From Comamonadaceae bacterium (GTDB taxonomy: Bacteria; Pseudomonadota; Gammaproteobacteria; Burkholderiales; Burkholderiaceae_C), in the NCBI GenBank assembly GCA_027490485.1, contig JAIXYA010000245.1, forward strand, positions 1 to 8,249: 8,249 nucleotides of DNA. The letters are read 5' to 3'. Below, piece by piece: positions 1-7,306 of the stretch. Numbering within the stretch: the stretch's first letter is position 1; each line of letters begins with the position of its first letter. The notes under the pieces are model-generated. The model made no database searches. It was not told the DNA's origin and was given only the letters and a program-made list of their open reading frames with translations. The translations under genes and the position numbers were made by a program.

Positions 1-1237
1 CCGGCGTGGTGCCAATGGCCAACTGTGGCTTGAACTCGTGCACGGCAGCCATGTCTTGTTCCAGCGATGCACGAAACTGCACATGCACGCCTTTGGACTG
101 CAACCACTGTGCGTCGTGTTGGTTCCAAGGCGTGGCCGGGCAGGCACTGCCCACATAGCGCAGGTCGGCACCGCATTCGATGAGCAAACGCGCCACCAGC
201 AATTCGGAGCCTTCGTAGCCACTGAGGGTGATGCGACCGTTGATTTTTTGCGAAGCCAACACGCCACGCATGGCACCCAAGGTTTGGTTGCGGGCGGCGT
301 CGATCTTGTCTTGGCTGACATCGCATGCAGCGCCAATGGCACCCAGCCAATCATGGGTGCCTTCAATGCCCACAGGCGCTGAGCCCACCACGGGACGACC
401 AGCAGCTTGAAATTCACGCACACTGGCGGTGTAGAAAGGATGGATAGCAGCCACCGCCTTGCAGTCCAGTGCGGCATACAACTCCCGCCACTCGCGGGTG
501 GGCACCACAGTGCCGACCGCCAAGTCCATGGGCGCGATCATTTGCGCAATGATCATCGGGTCGGCGGGGAACATCTCACCCAGCAAGGAGATGGTGGGCT
601 TGGCGCTGCGGCCCTGGCGCGGTGCGGCCACGGGGCCTGCCATGGCTTCTTGGCGGGCATAGTGCAACATGGCACCGGCCAAGACGTCTTTGGCCTCGGC
701 ATGGGTGGGCACGCCAAACCCTGGCACATCGATGCCAATGATGCGCACACCATTGATTTCCTTGGGCAACAACTGCAGCGGCACACCGCTGGCAGTGGGC
801 ACACACAGGTTGATGATGACGATGCAATCGAGCTTGTCAGGGTCGGCTTGTTCGTACACAGCTTCACGGATATCTTCGAACAACTTGCCGGTGACCAAGG
901 TTTCGGAGTTGAACGGCACATAACCCACAGTGCGGCGTGCGCCGTAAAAATGCGAGGTGAATGTGAGGCCGTAAACGCAACAGGCTGAACCACTCAAAAT
1001 GGTGGCGGTGCGGCGCATGCGCAAACCCACGCGCAGCGAACCAAAAGCAGGACACATGCTTTGTGGCTGGTCATGCGGGCCTTTGGGGTAGTCGGCAGCG
1101 TACTGCGCCAACACCTCGCTCTTGCCAGCTTTGGACGCGGCGTCGAGCATTTGGTCTTTCCCGGCATGGCAGCCCAAACCATCGGCACTGGCAGCAGCAG
1201 CGTTGGGCAAGGGGGTGATGGGGATGATGTCGCTCAT
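1..1237 (-). CDS. bchY: Chlorophyllide a oxidoreductase subunit BchY (C-terminus off window)
   Basis: The reading frame is open from an ATG at 1237 to the left edge, giving 412 complete codons; the end of the protein is outside the window. BchY pairs with BchZ as the catalytic, nitrogenase MoFe-like component of chlorophyllide a oxidoreductase, which receives electrons from BchX and reduces the C7-C8 bond of the chlorin ring in bacteriochlorophyll synthesis. The translation carries typical family segments: GCHAGKDQ (22-29), a Cys-Pro at 62-63, GSACCVYG (83-90) and NLCVPTASG (143-151). Cys62, Cys86/87 and Cys145 sit where the family has its iron-sulfur cluster ligands. The gene begins 5 bp after the bchX stop with no clear Shine-Dalgarno sequence, so it is probably translated by coupling to bchX. 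No frameshift was seen on reading the frame through. bchZ is expected next to the left, by analogy with other purple bacteria. Confidence 0.95.
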   Translation of the reverse strand, partial: MSDIIPITPLPNAAAASADGLGCHAGKDQMLDAASKAGKSEVLAQYAADYPKGPHDQPQSMCPAFGSLRVGLRMRRTATILSGSACCVYGLTFTSHFYGARRTVGYVPFNSETLVTGKLFEDIREAVYEQADPDKLDCIVIINLCVPTASGVPLQLLPKEINGVRIIGIDVPGFGVPTHAEAKDVLAGAMLHYARQEAMAGPVAAPRQGRSAKPTISLLGEMFPADPMIIAQMIAPMDLAVGTVVPTREWRELYAALDCKAVAAIHPFYTASVREFQAAGRPVVGSAPVGIEGTHDWLGAIGAACDVSQDKIDAARNQTLGAMRGVLASQKINGRITLSGYEGSELLVARLLIECGADLRYVGSACPATPWNQHDAQWLQSKGVHVQFRASLEQDMAAVHEFKPQLAIGTTP

Positions 1238-1242
1238 GGTGT

Positions 1243-2244
1243 TCAGACTTCGTCGTAAACCACTTCGAGGGTGGGTCGGTCAATGACGGTTTTGCCAGTC
1301 ATATCGACTTCGGTCGCGGGTGTCATGACAAAGTCGCGGCCTGTGACGTCGGCGCTGAAGAGGCCGAGCAACTCGTCTTGGGTTTGCGGTTTGGGTCGCA
1401 CCGGAGGTGCGTCGGCCACGTTTTGCGCCAAATCGGCAAACAAAGGACCCCAGGCACTGTCGGGTGTGCCAATGATTTCGTAGCTCGCACTTTTGCGGCG
1501 GATGTCTTCGTTGGCAGGAATGGCGGCCAAAACCGGAATGCCCGCATTGGCGGCAAAGGCCTGAGCCTCGCCGGTACCGTCGTCTTTGTTGATGACCATG
1601 CCAGCCACGCCGACGTTGCCACCGAGCTTGCGAAAGTACTCGACTGCGCTGCACACGTTGTTGGCCACATACAGCGACTGCAAATCGTTGGAGGCGACAA
1701 CGATGACTTTTTGGCACATGTCGCGAGCAATCGGCAAACCGAAACCGCCGCAGACCACGTCACCAAGGAAGTCGAGCAACACAAAGTCAAAGCCCCACTC
1801 ATGAAAACCGAGTTTTTCAAGGGTTTCAAAGCCGTGGATGATGCCGCGTCCACCGCAGCCGCGACCGACCTCGGGGCCACCGAGCTCCATGGCATAGACG
1901 CCATCGCGAATGAAACAAACGTCGCCAATCTTGACTTCTTCACCAGCGAGTTGTTTCTTGGACGAGGTTTCGATGATGGTCGGACAGGCCTTGCCACCAA
2001 ACAGCAGACTGGTGGTGTCGCTCTTGGGGTCACACCCAATCAACAAAACCTTTTTGCCCTGCTGGGCCATCATGTAACTGAGGTTGGCCAAGGTGAAGCT
2101 TTTGCCAATGCCGCCCTTGCCATAAATGGCGATGATTTGGGTTTCTTTGGTGACTTCTCCGGTGTGAACCGCATCAGGCTCAACAAACGCCTCTTGGCGC
2201 AGGCGGTCTACAAATTGAACAGGTTTTTCGTTGGCAGTACTCAT
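1243..2244 (-). CDS. bchX: Chlorophyllide a reductase iron protein subunit BchX
   Basis: This 333-residue protein is the NifH/BchL-like ATP-dependent reductase of chlorophyllide a oxidoreductase. The homodimer holds one 4Fe-4S cluster and passes electrons to BchYZ. The P-loop GKGGIGKS is at residues 42-49. The two cluster cysteines are Cys130 (in GRGCGGRG) and Cys165 (in DVVCGGFG), and the switch II region DFLGD is at 158-162. The N-terminal extension of about 35 residues before the P-loop and the long tail after residue 270 separate BchX from BchL and NifH. The ATG overlaps the bchC stop by one base (TGATG) and has a GGAGA ribosome binding site inside the end of bchC, which indicates translational coupling. 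bchY follows after 5 bp. All expected key residues are present. Confidence 0.97.
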   Translation of the reverse strand: MSTANEKPVQFVDRLRQEAFVEPDAVHTGEVTKETQIIAIYGKGGIGKSFTLANLSYMMAQQGKKVLLIGCDPKSDTTSLLFGGKACPTIIETSSKKQLAGEEVKIGDVCFIRDGVYAMELGGPEVGRGCGGRGIIHGFETLEKLGFHEWGFDFVLLDFLGDVVCGGFGLPIARDMCQKVIVVASNDLQSLYVANNVCSAVEYFRKLGGNVGVAGMVINKDDGTGEAQAFAANAGIPVLAAIPANEDIRRKSASYEIIGTPDSAWGPLFADLAQNVADAPPVRPKPQTQDELLGLFSADVTGRDFVMTPATEVDMTGKTVIDRPTLEVVYDEV

Positions 2245-3191
2245 CAGTTTCTCCAGTCCATAACCATCTTCAAACAGTGGGGGTCGCCAAAGGCGATTTC
2301 ATACGCTTCGAGTGCTTTTTCAGGCGTTTGGGTATGGGTCAGCAAACCATCCAAGGACAAGCGTCCGCTGTGAATAAGTTCGGTGACAGCCAGCAGGTCG
2401 GGCTTTTTCCATTCGGTGGCGACACGTATTTGTGCTTCACGCATGAAAGCTGGTGGATAGGCGAAGGACAAATCTTGTGTGTAAAAACCAGCCAACACCA
2501 CCTCGCCGCCATGGGCCAAGCGGGAGATCAAACTGTTGAGCAAGTTGCCATCGCCGCTGACGTCATAAATAGCTTGGTAGTCTTTGCGAGTGTCTTCATC
2601 CGGGTGAATGACTTGGTAGCCTTCACCACCCGCTTGTCGAACGGCATGGGTTTCCCAAACAGTGGGCGCTGGCAGGCCTGCGGCCACCACCAAACGTGCC
2701 AACAAACGGCCCATGACACCGTGCCCAACGATCAAATCAGGCGCGATGATGGGGTCGCGTTTGCCGCCAATGGAAACCGCGTGGTAGGCGGTGGCAGCCA
2801 AGGCCAACAAAATCGCATTAGCACCCAGGCCCGGGTCAACGGGAATGACACGGCTGTGTGGCACCACCATGGTGGCACCTGCGCCACCGAAGAGGTTGTG
2901 GGCGCCTGTGAAGGTGTAGGAGCCGGGAACAAACACCCACTCCCCCACTTTCACGGGGGATGCAGGCGACGCATGTTTGACCACACCGACCGTTTCATAA
3001 CCAGGCACCAAGGGGTAAGCCAGCCCAGGGAAAGCGGGCATGGTGCCGGTCCAAAGCAATCGCTCGGTACCGGTACTGATGCCGCTGAAAGCGACATCCA
3101 CCACGAGGTCGTCCGCACCCGGCTCGCGCAGGTCAAGTTGCTTGACTGACAACTGTCGGGGGGCGTCGAAAACGATGGCTTGGGCTTTCAT
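2244..3191 (-). CDS. bchC: 3-hydroxyethyl bacteriochlorophyllide a dehydrogenase BchC
   Basis: BchC oxidises the C3 hydroxyethyl group of bacteriochlorophyllide to acetyl, a late step in bacteriochlorophyll a synthesis. The protein is a 315-residue member of the medium-chain dehydrogenase/reductase superfamily. It shows a GroES-like N-terminal half with GYETVGVV near residue 64, a Rossmann nucleotide-binding motif GHGVMG at 156-161, and the C-terminal DPHCLKMVMDW typical of the family. I chose the ATG at 3191 because the family normally begins with MKA-like residues there. An in-frame TTG at 3227 would add 12 residues, but it lies inside the -35 box. There is no Shine-Dalgarno sequence before either start, and the predicted transcription start falls within a few bases of the ATG. 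The gene has its own promoter in the crtF-bchC gap and overlaps bchX by one base. Confidence 0.95.
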   Translation of the reverse strand: MKAQAIVFDAPRQLSVKQLDLREPGADDLVVDVAFSGISTGTERLLWTGTMPAFPGLAYPLVPGYETVGVVKHASPASPVKVGEWVFVPGSYTFTGAHNLFGGAGATMVVPHSRVIPVDPGLGANAILLALAATAYHAVSIGGKRDPIIAPDLIVGHGVMGRLLARLVVAAGLPAPTVWETHAVRQAGGEGYQVIHPDEDTRKDYQAIYDVSGDGNLLNSLISRLAHGGEVVLAGFYTQDLSFAYPPAFMREAQIRVATEWKKPDLLAVTELIHSGRLSLDGLLTHTQTPEKALEAYEIAFGDPHCLKMVMDWRN

Positions 3192-3195
3192 AGTT

Positions 3196-3239
3196 TGTAT
3201 TTTTAGATTGACGGCAACTTGTGTCAACTTATATTGACG
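3196..3239 (-). promoter_or_regulatory. bchC promoter with twin PpsR/CrtJ-like palindromes
   Basis: On the minus strand there is a perfect TTGACA -35 box (3227-3222), a 16 bp spacer and a TAAAAA -10 box (3205-3200). Two 18 bp TGT-N12-ACA-like elements cover these boxes: 3222-3239 (plus strand TGTCAACTTATATTGACG) and 3196-3213 (plus strand TGTATTTTTAGATTGACG). Each departs from the consensus at one base of the distal triplet. The gap between them is exactly 8 bp. PpsR/CrtJ is known to bind such paired sites over bacteriochlorophyll promoters and repress them in oxygen or light. A second possible -10, TATAAG, lies at 3233-3228 but lacks a good -35. Binding is inferred from pattern only. Confidence 0.72.
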
Positions 3240-3266
3240 TTATTATTGTCTAATTAGGGTAAACAC

Positions 3267-4427
3267 TTAATTTTTCTGCGCCAGCAGCAGGCGGGTGTGC
3301 AAAGGCATGGGGTTGGCGATGTCCACCACCGTCACAAAACCCGCCTCCTTTAGCAAGGTTTTCAGCTCTTCTGGGGAGCGCAGGCGGCCACTGCCCATGG
3401 CCAGCAAGTAAAAGTGGAAATAAGCGTCTCCCACCGAATGTGCGCCTGTGGCCTCGGCCATGGGTTCGGCCAACAACAACATGCCGCCTGCAGGCAGAGC
3501 TTGGTGAATCGACTTGAGCAGGGCCTTGACGGTGGCATCGGGGTGGTCATGCGCCACCCGCACCAAGGTCACCAAGTCAGCGCCCTTGGGCAATGCGTCG
3601 CTGATAAAGCTGCCGCCGTGCACAGTAGCCCTGCCCCCCAAGCCGTTGGCTTGGAACCGCGCCTGCGCCAATGCGGCCACCGGCGGCAAATCAAACAATA
3701 TGAGTTGGAGTTGGGTGTGGTGTTGCCCCAAGGCCGAGATCCACCCGCCTTGTCCACCACCCACATCCATCACACAACGGTGTTGAGAAAAATCATAGGA
3801 CGCCAGTAACTCCTCAATCACAAACCGCTGCGAGGTTGCCATCAGCTCCGAATAGCGAGCTACTTTGTCAGCTTCCCATGAAACAGGTTTGTCGCCATTC
3901 ATGTAAGGCCAATAGGCTTGCATATGCGGCTGGATTTCATCGCGCATCAAGGCCAATGTGTCGCGCATGTCTTCATACAAAACTGCGTTGTGCTCGATCA
4001 TCAAACGCAAGCCCACGTCTGCTGCCACGGGTGCGCCCAAAGCCCCTAAGCCGTACAGGTCAGCGCCGCGCATCTCCAACAAGCGCAAGGAGACTGCAGA
4101 GTGCAACAAACGCTGAAGCGCAGGCGAGCTGATGTGGCATTCCTGGGATAACTCATCCAAGGTCTTAGGGCCATCGCGCAACGTTTCCAGTAAGCGCAAT
4201 CGCACACACGACAGCAAAACTTGCGAGTGCACAAAGCCTGCCATCAACTGGAACAACTGTGCGGCTCGTCGGCGGGTGACCCAACGTGTAATGGGGTTGC
4301 CAATCGCCCAGCGGTAAAAGCCGGGTGACGTCATCCACCCATCTACCAGCTGATCGAGTTGGCTGCGCCAACCTGGGCGGGCTTGGCCTTTGTGGATACC
4401 GCCTTTGGCAAGGTCTAAGGTTTTCAT
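3267..4427 (-). CDS. crtF: Demethylspheroidene-type carotenoid O-methyltransferase CrtF
   Basis: CrtF transfers a methyl group from S-adenosylmethionine to the C1 hydroxyl of the carotenoid, a late step of the spheroidene and spirilloxanthin pathways. The 386-residue protein has the two-part layout of family 2 O-methyltransferases. The N-terminal half (about 50-130) is a winged-helix dimerisation region (SQVLLSCVRLRLLETL, TLDELSQECHIS). The C-terminal half is the SAM-binding fold, with VMDVGGGQGG at 219-228, the acidic FDLPPV after it, and LVRVAHDH at 288-295 holding the catalytic-type histidine. I chose the ATG at 4427, 17 bp after the crtE stop. An in-frame TTG at 4448 overlaps that stop (TTGA) and would add seven residues. 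Neither start has a strong ribosome binding site. Which carotenoid it methylates cannot be told from this window. Confidence 0.92.
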   Translation of the reverse strand: MKTLDLAKGGIHKGQARPGWRSQLDQLVDGWMTSPGFYRWAIGNPITRWVTRRRAAQLFQLMAGFVHSQVLLSCVRLRLLETLRDGPKTLDELSQECHISSPALQRLLHSAVSLRLLEMRGADLYGLGALGAPVAADVGLRLMIEHNAVLYEDMRDTLALMRDEIQPHMQAYWPYMNGDKPVSWEADKVARYSELMATSQRFVIEELLASYDFSQHRCVMDVGGGQGGWISALGQHHTQLQLILFDLPPVAALAQARFQANGLGGRATVHGGSFISDALPKGADLVTLVRVAHDHPDATVKALLKSIHQALPAGGMLLLAEPMAEATGAHSVGDAYFHFYLLAMGSGRLRSPEELKTLLKEAGFVTVVDIANPMPLHTRLLLAQKN

Positions 4428-4444
4428 GGTCTTGCGCTGAAGCG

Positions 4445-5350
4445 TCAAGCGTTGGCTCGGTGCTCAGCCACTGCGACATGCCGCTGGATCTGTTCATAAG
4501 CCGACTGCGGCACCAAGCGCTCGGATTCCAAGCGAACCAGCTGCTGCATGGCTTGGCGGTTTGCACAGGCCGGTACCGAATTAACTGCAGCGTCCATCAG
4601 TTTTTGAAAATACGCTAAAGCGCCAGCCAAGCCCAAGTCGGCGGCAGCACTGGGGCGGCCATGCTGAGCGTCTTGGCCCACCGGTTTGCCCAAGGTCTCG
4701 GCTTGACCCATGACATCGCGGATATCGTCCGCCACTTGGTAGGCCTCACCCAGCGCTTCTCCCAAGGCTCGCCAAGGGGCTGGGTCCACACCTGCGGCTT
4801 GCGCACCCGCGCAAGTAGCAGCCACAAACAACGCACCTGTTTTGGCGCGCTGGTATTGGCTCAAAGCCACCTTGGTTTCGCACTCCCAGGCCTGTCCGGC
4901 AACGATGCCGTCTGGGGCGCCCACGCCATCGCTGATGGTGGATATCAGGTCGGCAAGGCGTGCCGGAAAAACCCTTCCCGCACGGGCCATCACTTGGTAT
5001 GCCATCACGATCAAACCGTCACCCGTTAGCAAGGCCAAAGGCTCGCCATACAGTTTGTGGACCGTGATTTGGCCGCGACGTGTGTCCGCATCGTCAAAGC
5101 AAGGCATATCGTCATGCACCAAGGAGGCACAGTGCATGAGTTCAATCGCCACAGCAGCAGCATCTGAGAGCGCCGGTGCATCGTCGCCACAGGCTTTGGC
5201 CACTGCCAAACAGAGCTGAGGACGGATCCGCGCGCCTCCTGGGAACACCGCGTGGCGCATGGCGGACATCAGGCGCGGTGGCGCGCTCAAGGCTTGAATA
5301 TGGGAAAAATGCAGTTCTAGCGCGGCTTCAATGCGTTGTTGCATGCTCAT
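4445..5350 (-). CDS. crtE: Geranylgeranyl diphosphate synthase CrtE
   Basis: CrtE condenses isopentenyl-PP with allylic diphosphates to geranylgeranyl-PP, the precursor of carotenoids and of the bacteriochlorophyll tail. The 301-residue product has the first aspartate-rich motif DDMPCFD at 80-86, followed by RRG, and the second, DDIRD, at 208-212. The residue five positions before the first motif is Ala75. A small residue there is typical of C20 synthases, while IspA in this window has Tyr. The start is uncertain. ATG 5350 (MSMQQ) is preferred because GGGGG lies about 8 bases upstream and it gives the usual N-terminus. GTG 5407 and ATG 5392 are also in frame, and GTG 5407 falls almost on the predicted transcription start. 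The gene leads the crtE-crtF unit and sits next to crtF as in Rhodobacter. Confidence 0.93.
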   Translation of the reverse strand: MSMQQRIEAALELHFSHIQALSAPPRLMSAMRHAVFPGGARIRPQLCLAVAKACGDDAPALSDAAAVAIELMHCASLVHDDMPCFDDADTRRGQITVHKLYGEPLALLTGDGLIVMAYQVMARAGRVFPARLADLISTISDGVGAPDGIVAGQAWECETKVALSQYQRAKTGALFVAATCAGAQAAGVDPAPWRALGEALGEAYQVADDIRDVMGQAETLGKPVGQDAQHGRPSAAADLGLAGALAYFQKLMDAAVNSVPACANRQAMQQLVRLESERLVPQSAYEQIQRHVAVAEHRANA

Positions 5351-5409
5351 GGCGGCCCCCAATAATGGCGCGGAACCATCGCATCGACCCATCGAGACGA
5401 CGTCCACAG

Positions 5410-5453
5410 TGTCAATTTAACATGACACAGTGGATTGTCAATCTGGTTTTATC
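5410..5453 (-). promoter_or_regulatory. crtE promoter with perfect TGT-N12-ACA operator
   Basis: The minus strand has TTGACA (5441-5436), a 16 bp spacer and TAAATT (5419-5414). The -10 box lies inside the full-consensus palindrome TGTCAATTTAACATGACA (5410-5427). The -35 box is the conserved half of a second, degenerate element at 5436-5453, exactly 8 bp away. The layout matches the bchC promoter base for base in spacing. The pattern is that of PpsR/CrtJ, the aerobic repressor of photosynthesis genes, whose gene is not in this window. The predicted transcription start is near 5407. Confidence 0.78.
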
Positions 5454-5487
5454 GTTATCTAGGGTTTACCAAGGGTAAGGTTTGAGC

Positions 5488-6099
5488 TTACATGCCTAAA
5501 GGACTGACACCAAACAACCAAGTATGACCTCGGGATAACAAAAAGGCCCAAACCACCACGCCTATGCCAATTGCGCGCCAAGTGGCGGCGGCTGAAACCT
5601 CTGGGGCAAGGGCTCCACTGCCTTCGCCAGCCAACAAAGAGGCAGCGGCCAAGCGGTCGCGCTGACGAGCAGCCCGAAAATTGAGCACCGACCAAATCAA
5701 AAATGCACCAAACAACACCACATCAGCCAAACGCGGGTTGGACAACAAATGCGCCAAAGCCCATACCTTGACCGACAACACCATGGGGTGATGTAACTTG
5801 ACTTTGATGGCATTGCGAGGCGTGTAGGCACTGGCCAACAACACCAAAGACAACAACATCAAGAGCGCAGCTGCGTGCTTGACCCACACAGGCGGCGCCC
5901 ACAACAGCGGACTGTCCCAACGCACCTGGTCAAAACCAAACACCATCAAGCCAAAGCCCACCAAAGACACCAAGGTGTAAACCCCTTTGTAGGCTTTTTC
6001 GCCCAAGCGCTCCAAGGTGGCTTGACGCCAGTTTTCAGCAAAAATGCGGGTGGAATGCGCACCCAAAAACAGAACCAAACCGAGTATCAGCCAAGCCAT
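5488..6099 (-). CDS. NnrU/Z-ISO family integral membrane protein
   Basis: This 203-residue membrane protein has hydrophobic segments at about 2-19, 39-56, 75-92, 126-142 and 174-190. It carries the NnrU-family signature HHPM (103-106), followed by WALAHLLSNPRLADVVLFG (113-131), and has His15 near the end of the first helix and His117. The NnrU family includes the plant and cyanobacterial heme protein 15-cis-zeta-carotene isomerase (Z-ISO), but most bacterial members have no assigned reaction. NnrU itself was named for a link to nitrite/NO metabolism. The gene starts 15 bp after ispA with a strong AAGGAG site and ends 80 bp or more before crtE, so it is expressed with ispA while lying between two prenyl-PP synthase genes. 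A role in carotenoid or isoprenoid metabolism is suggested by position only. I would not assign nnrU as a functional name. Confidence 0.85.
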   Translation of the reverse strand: MAWLILGLVLFLGAHSTRIFAENWRQATLERLGEKAYKGVYTLVSLVGFGLMVFGFDQVRWDSPLLWAPPVWVKHAAALLMLLSLVLLASAYTPRNAIKVKLHHPMVLSVKVWALAHLLSNPRLADVVLFGAFLIWSVLNFRAARQRDRLAAASLLAGEGSGALAPEVSAAATWRAIGIGVVVWAFLLSRGHTWLFGVSPLGM

Positions 6100-6102
6100 A
6101 TT

Positions 6103-6110
6103 GAGCTCCT
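6103..6110 (-). promoter_or_regulatory. Strong ribosome binding site of the NnrU-family gene
   Basis: On the minus strand AAAAGGAGCTCAATATG precedes the coding region. The AGGAG core is about 7 bases from the ATG and lies entirely in the 15 bp gap after the ispA stop. It fixes the start at 6099 and is the best Shine-Dalgarno sequence seen in the window. Confidence 0.75.
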
Positions 6111-6114
6111 TTTA

Positions 6115-7023
6115 TCAGTGTTGACGGTGCAAAACCCAATCTGTCAAGGCCCGCAGGGCTTGTGTATTGGGTAACGCGCTTTTGATCAAGGCGGCTTGGG
6201 CTTGGTCGGCCAAGGCCTTGGCTTCTTGTCGTGCACCTGCCAAGCCCAGCAGCGACACATAAGTGGGTTTGTTGTCTGCCGCATCTTTGCCAGAGGTTTT
6301 ACCCAGCACCGCCGAATCAGCGGTGACGTCCAAAATATCGTCCACCACCTGAAACGCCACGCCCAAAGCTTGGGCAAAACTTTGCAAAGCTTGGTAGGCA
6401 CGCGAACTGGCATCGCCAGACACCGCCCCCATCAGCACACTGGTTTCCAATAAAGCACCCGTTTTGCAACGGTGCATATGGCGCAAAGCCTCGGCGTCCA
6501 AAGCCACACCCACGCTTGCCAAATCAATGGCTTGCCCACCCGCCATGCCCGCATGGCCAGCCCCTCGGGCAAGCAAGGCACAGAGCTTGGTCTGCACTGC
6601 ATCAGGAATATCACTGTCGTCTGGTGTCAGACATTCAAAAGCCAACGATTGCAAAGCATCACCGGCCAACAAAGCCTGCGCCTGTCCAAACTTCACATGC
6701 ACCGTGGGTTTGCCACGTCGCAGCACGTCGTTGTCCATGCAAGGCATGTCGTCATGCACCAAGCTGTAGGCATGGATCAGCTCCACCGCGCAGGCGGCAC
6801 GCATCGCCGCGTCTTCCATCCAAGCCACTTGCTGGCCAGCAGCACTGGCTTCCATGCTGGCCAAAACCAGAAGTGGGCGCAAACGTTTTCCACCGTCCAG
6901 CACAGCGTAACGCATGGCGTCACCCAAGCCGGCAGGCGCGTAAGCGGGTACGGCGTCATCCAGAGCCATCTCAATGGTCGCTAAATGGGTCTGGCTCCAT
7001 TGGTTGAAATTAAAGGCTTTCAT
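6115..7023 (-). CDS. ispA: Farnesyl diphosphate synthase (polyprenyl synthetase family)
   Basis: IspA condenses dimethylallyl-PP or geranyl-PP with isopentenyl-PP to farnesyl-PP, the source for quinone tails, undecaprenyl-PP and CrtE. The 302-residue protein has the first aspartate-rich motif DDMPCMD at 91-97, followed by LRRGKPTVH, the lysine-threonine site KTG near 187, and the second motif DDILD at 228-232. Tyr86, five residues before the first motif, is the aromatic chain-length floor of bacterial farnesyl-PP synthases, and HAYSLVHDD matches E. coli IspA closely. I chose the ATG at 7023, which overlaps the xseB stop (ATGA) and has a GGAG site nine bases upstream. An in-frame ATG at 7038 would add five residues. 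The gene usually found next in related bacteria, dxs, is not downstream here. Confidence 0.94.
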   Translation of the reverse strand: MKAFNFNQWSQTHLATIEMALDDAVPAYAPAGLGDAMRYAVLDGGKRLRPLLVLASMEASAAGQQVAWMEDAAMRAACAVELIHAYSLVHDDMPCMDNDVLRRGKPTVHVKFGQAQALLAGDALQSLAFECLTPDDSDIPDAVQTKLCALLARGAGHAGMAGGQAIDLASVGVALDAEALRHMHRCKTGALLETSVLMGAVSGDASSRAYQALQSFAQALGVAFQVVDDILDVTADSAVLGKTSGKDAADNKPTYVSLLGLAGARQEAKALADQAQAALIKSALPNTQALRALTDWVLHRQH

Positions 7024-7277
7024 TCGCTGCCACTCCATTGTTTCAAGGTACCCGCTTCCAGCACTTTGATTTGTTCTTCCACCGCTTGCAGCTGTGCGCG
7101 GCAGTGGCTTAATAAAAAAGCCCCGCGCTGGTAGGTTTGCAGCAATTGCGCCAAGGGCAATTGCCCCGACTCCATGTGCGCCACCAAGCCCTCAAGTTCC
7201 TTCAGGCCTGCTTCATAGCTTTCGGGAAGGGCTTGCACAGAAGCCTCAGGCGGAGAAGAGGGTTTGGTTTTGGTCAT
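7020..7277 (-). CDS. xseB: Exodeoxyribonuclease VII small subunit
   Basis: This 85-residue protein is the small subunit of exonuclease VII, which with XseA degrades single-stranded DNA into oligonucleotides. The family core is clear: [19 protein letters not shown] (about 19-37), then [13 protein letters not shown] and the final helix [16 protein letters not shown]. The preceding 18 residues ([18 protein letters not shown]) are a low-complexity linker. The length is normal. The gene overlaps ispA by four bases (ATGA), a conserved pairing in Proteobacteria. No good Shine-Dalgarno sequence precedes the ATG. The gene is first in the leftward unit, with a candidate promoter about 30 bases upstream. 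Confidence 0.93.
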   Translation of the reverse strand: MTKTKPSSPPEASVQALPESYEAGLKELEGLVAHMESGQLPLAQLLQTYQRGAFLLSHCRAQLQAVEEQIKVLEAGTLKQWSGSE

Positions 7278-7306
7278 GCCACACTGTATTTAATAGGAGT
7301 CAAACC

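Noticed and set aside
407..988. Open frames on the plus strand and in other minus frames within 38-1258
   Set aside because: The continuous minus-strand bchY frame explains the whole region. These others lack family features.
1378..2373. Long open frame (331 codons) on the plus strand opposite bchX
   Set aside because: It is antisense to a complete bchX with intact motifs, resembles no known family, and is explained by GC-biased codon positions in the real gene.
2277..3149. Open frame of 290 codons on the plus strand opposite bchC
   Set aside because: It is antisense to bchC, has no recognisable domain, and is out of line with the operon structure.
3192..3227. TTG at 3227 as bchC start
   Set aside because: It would place the start codon within the -35 box of the bchC promoter and adds residues not typical of BchC. 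The ATG at 3191 fits better.
5454..5487. Possible terminator between the NnrU-family gene and crtE
   Set aside because: AGGGTTTACC and AAGGGTAAGG look repetitive, but no stable stem with a T tract forms on the minus strand.
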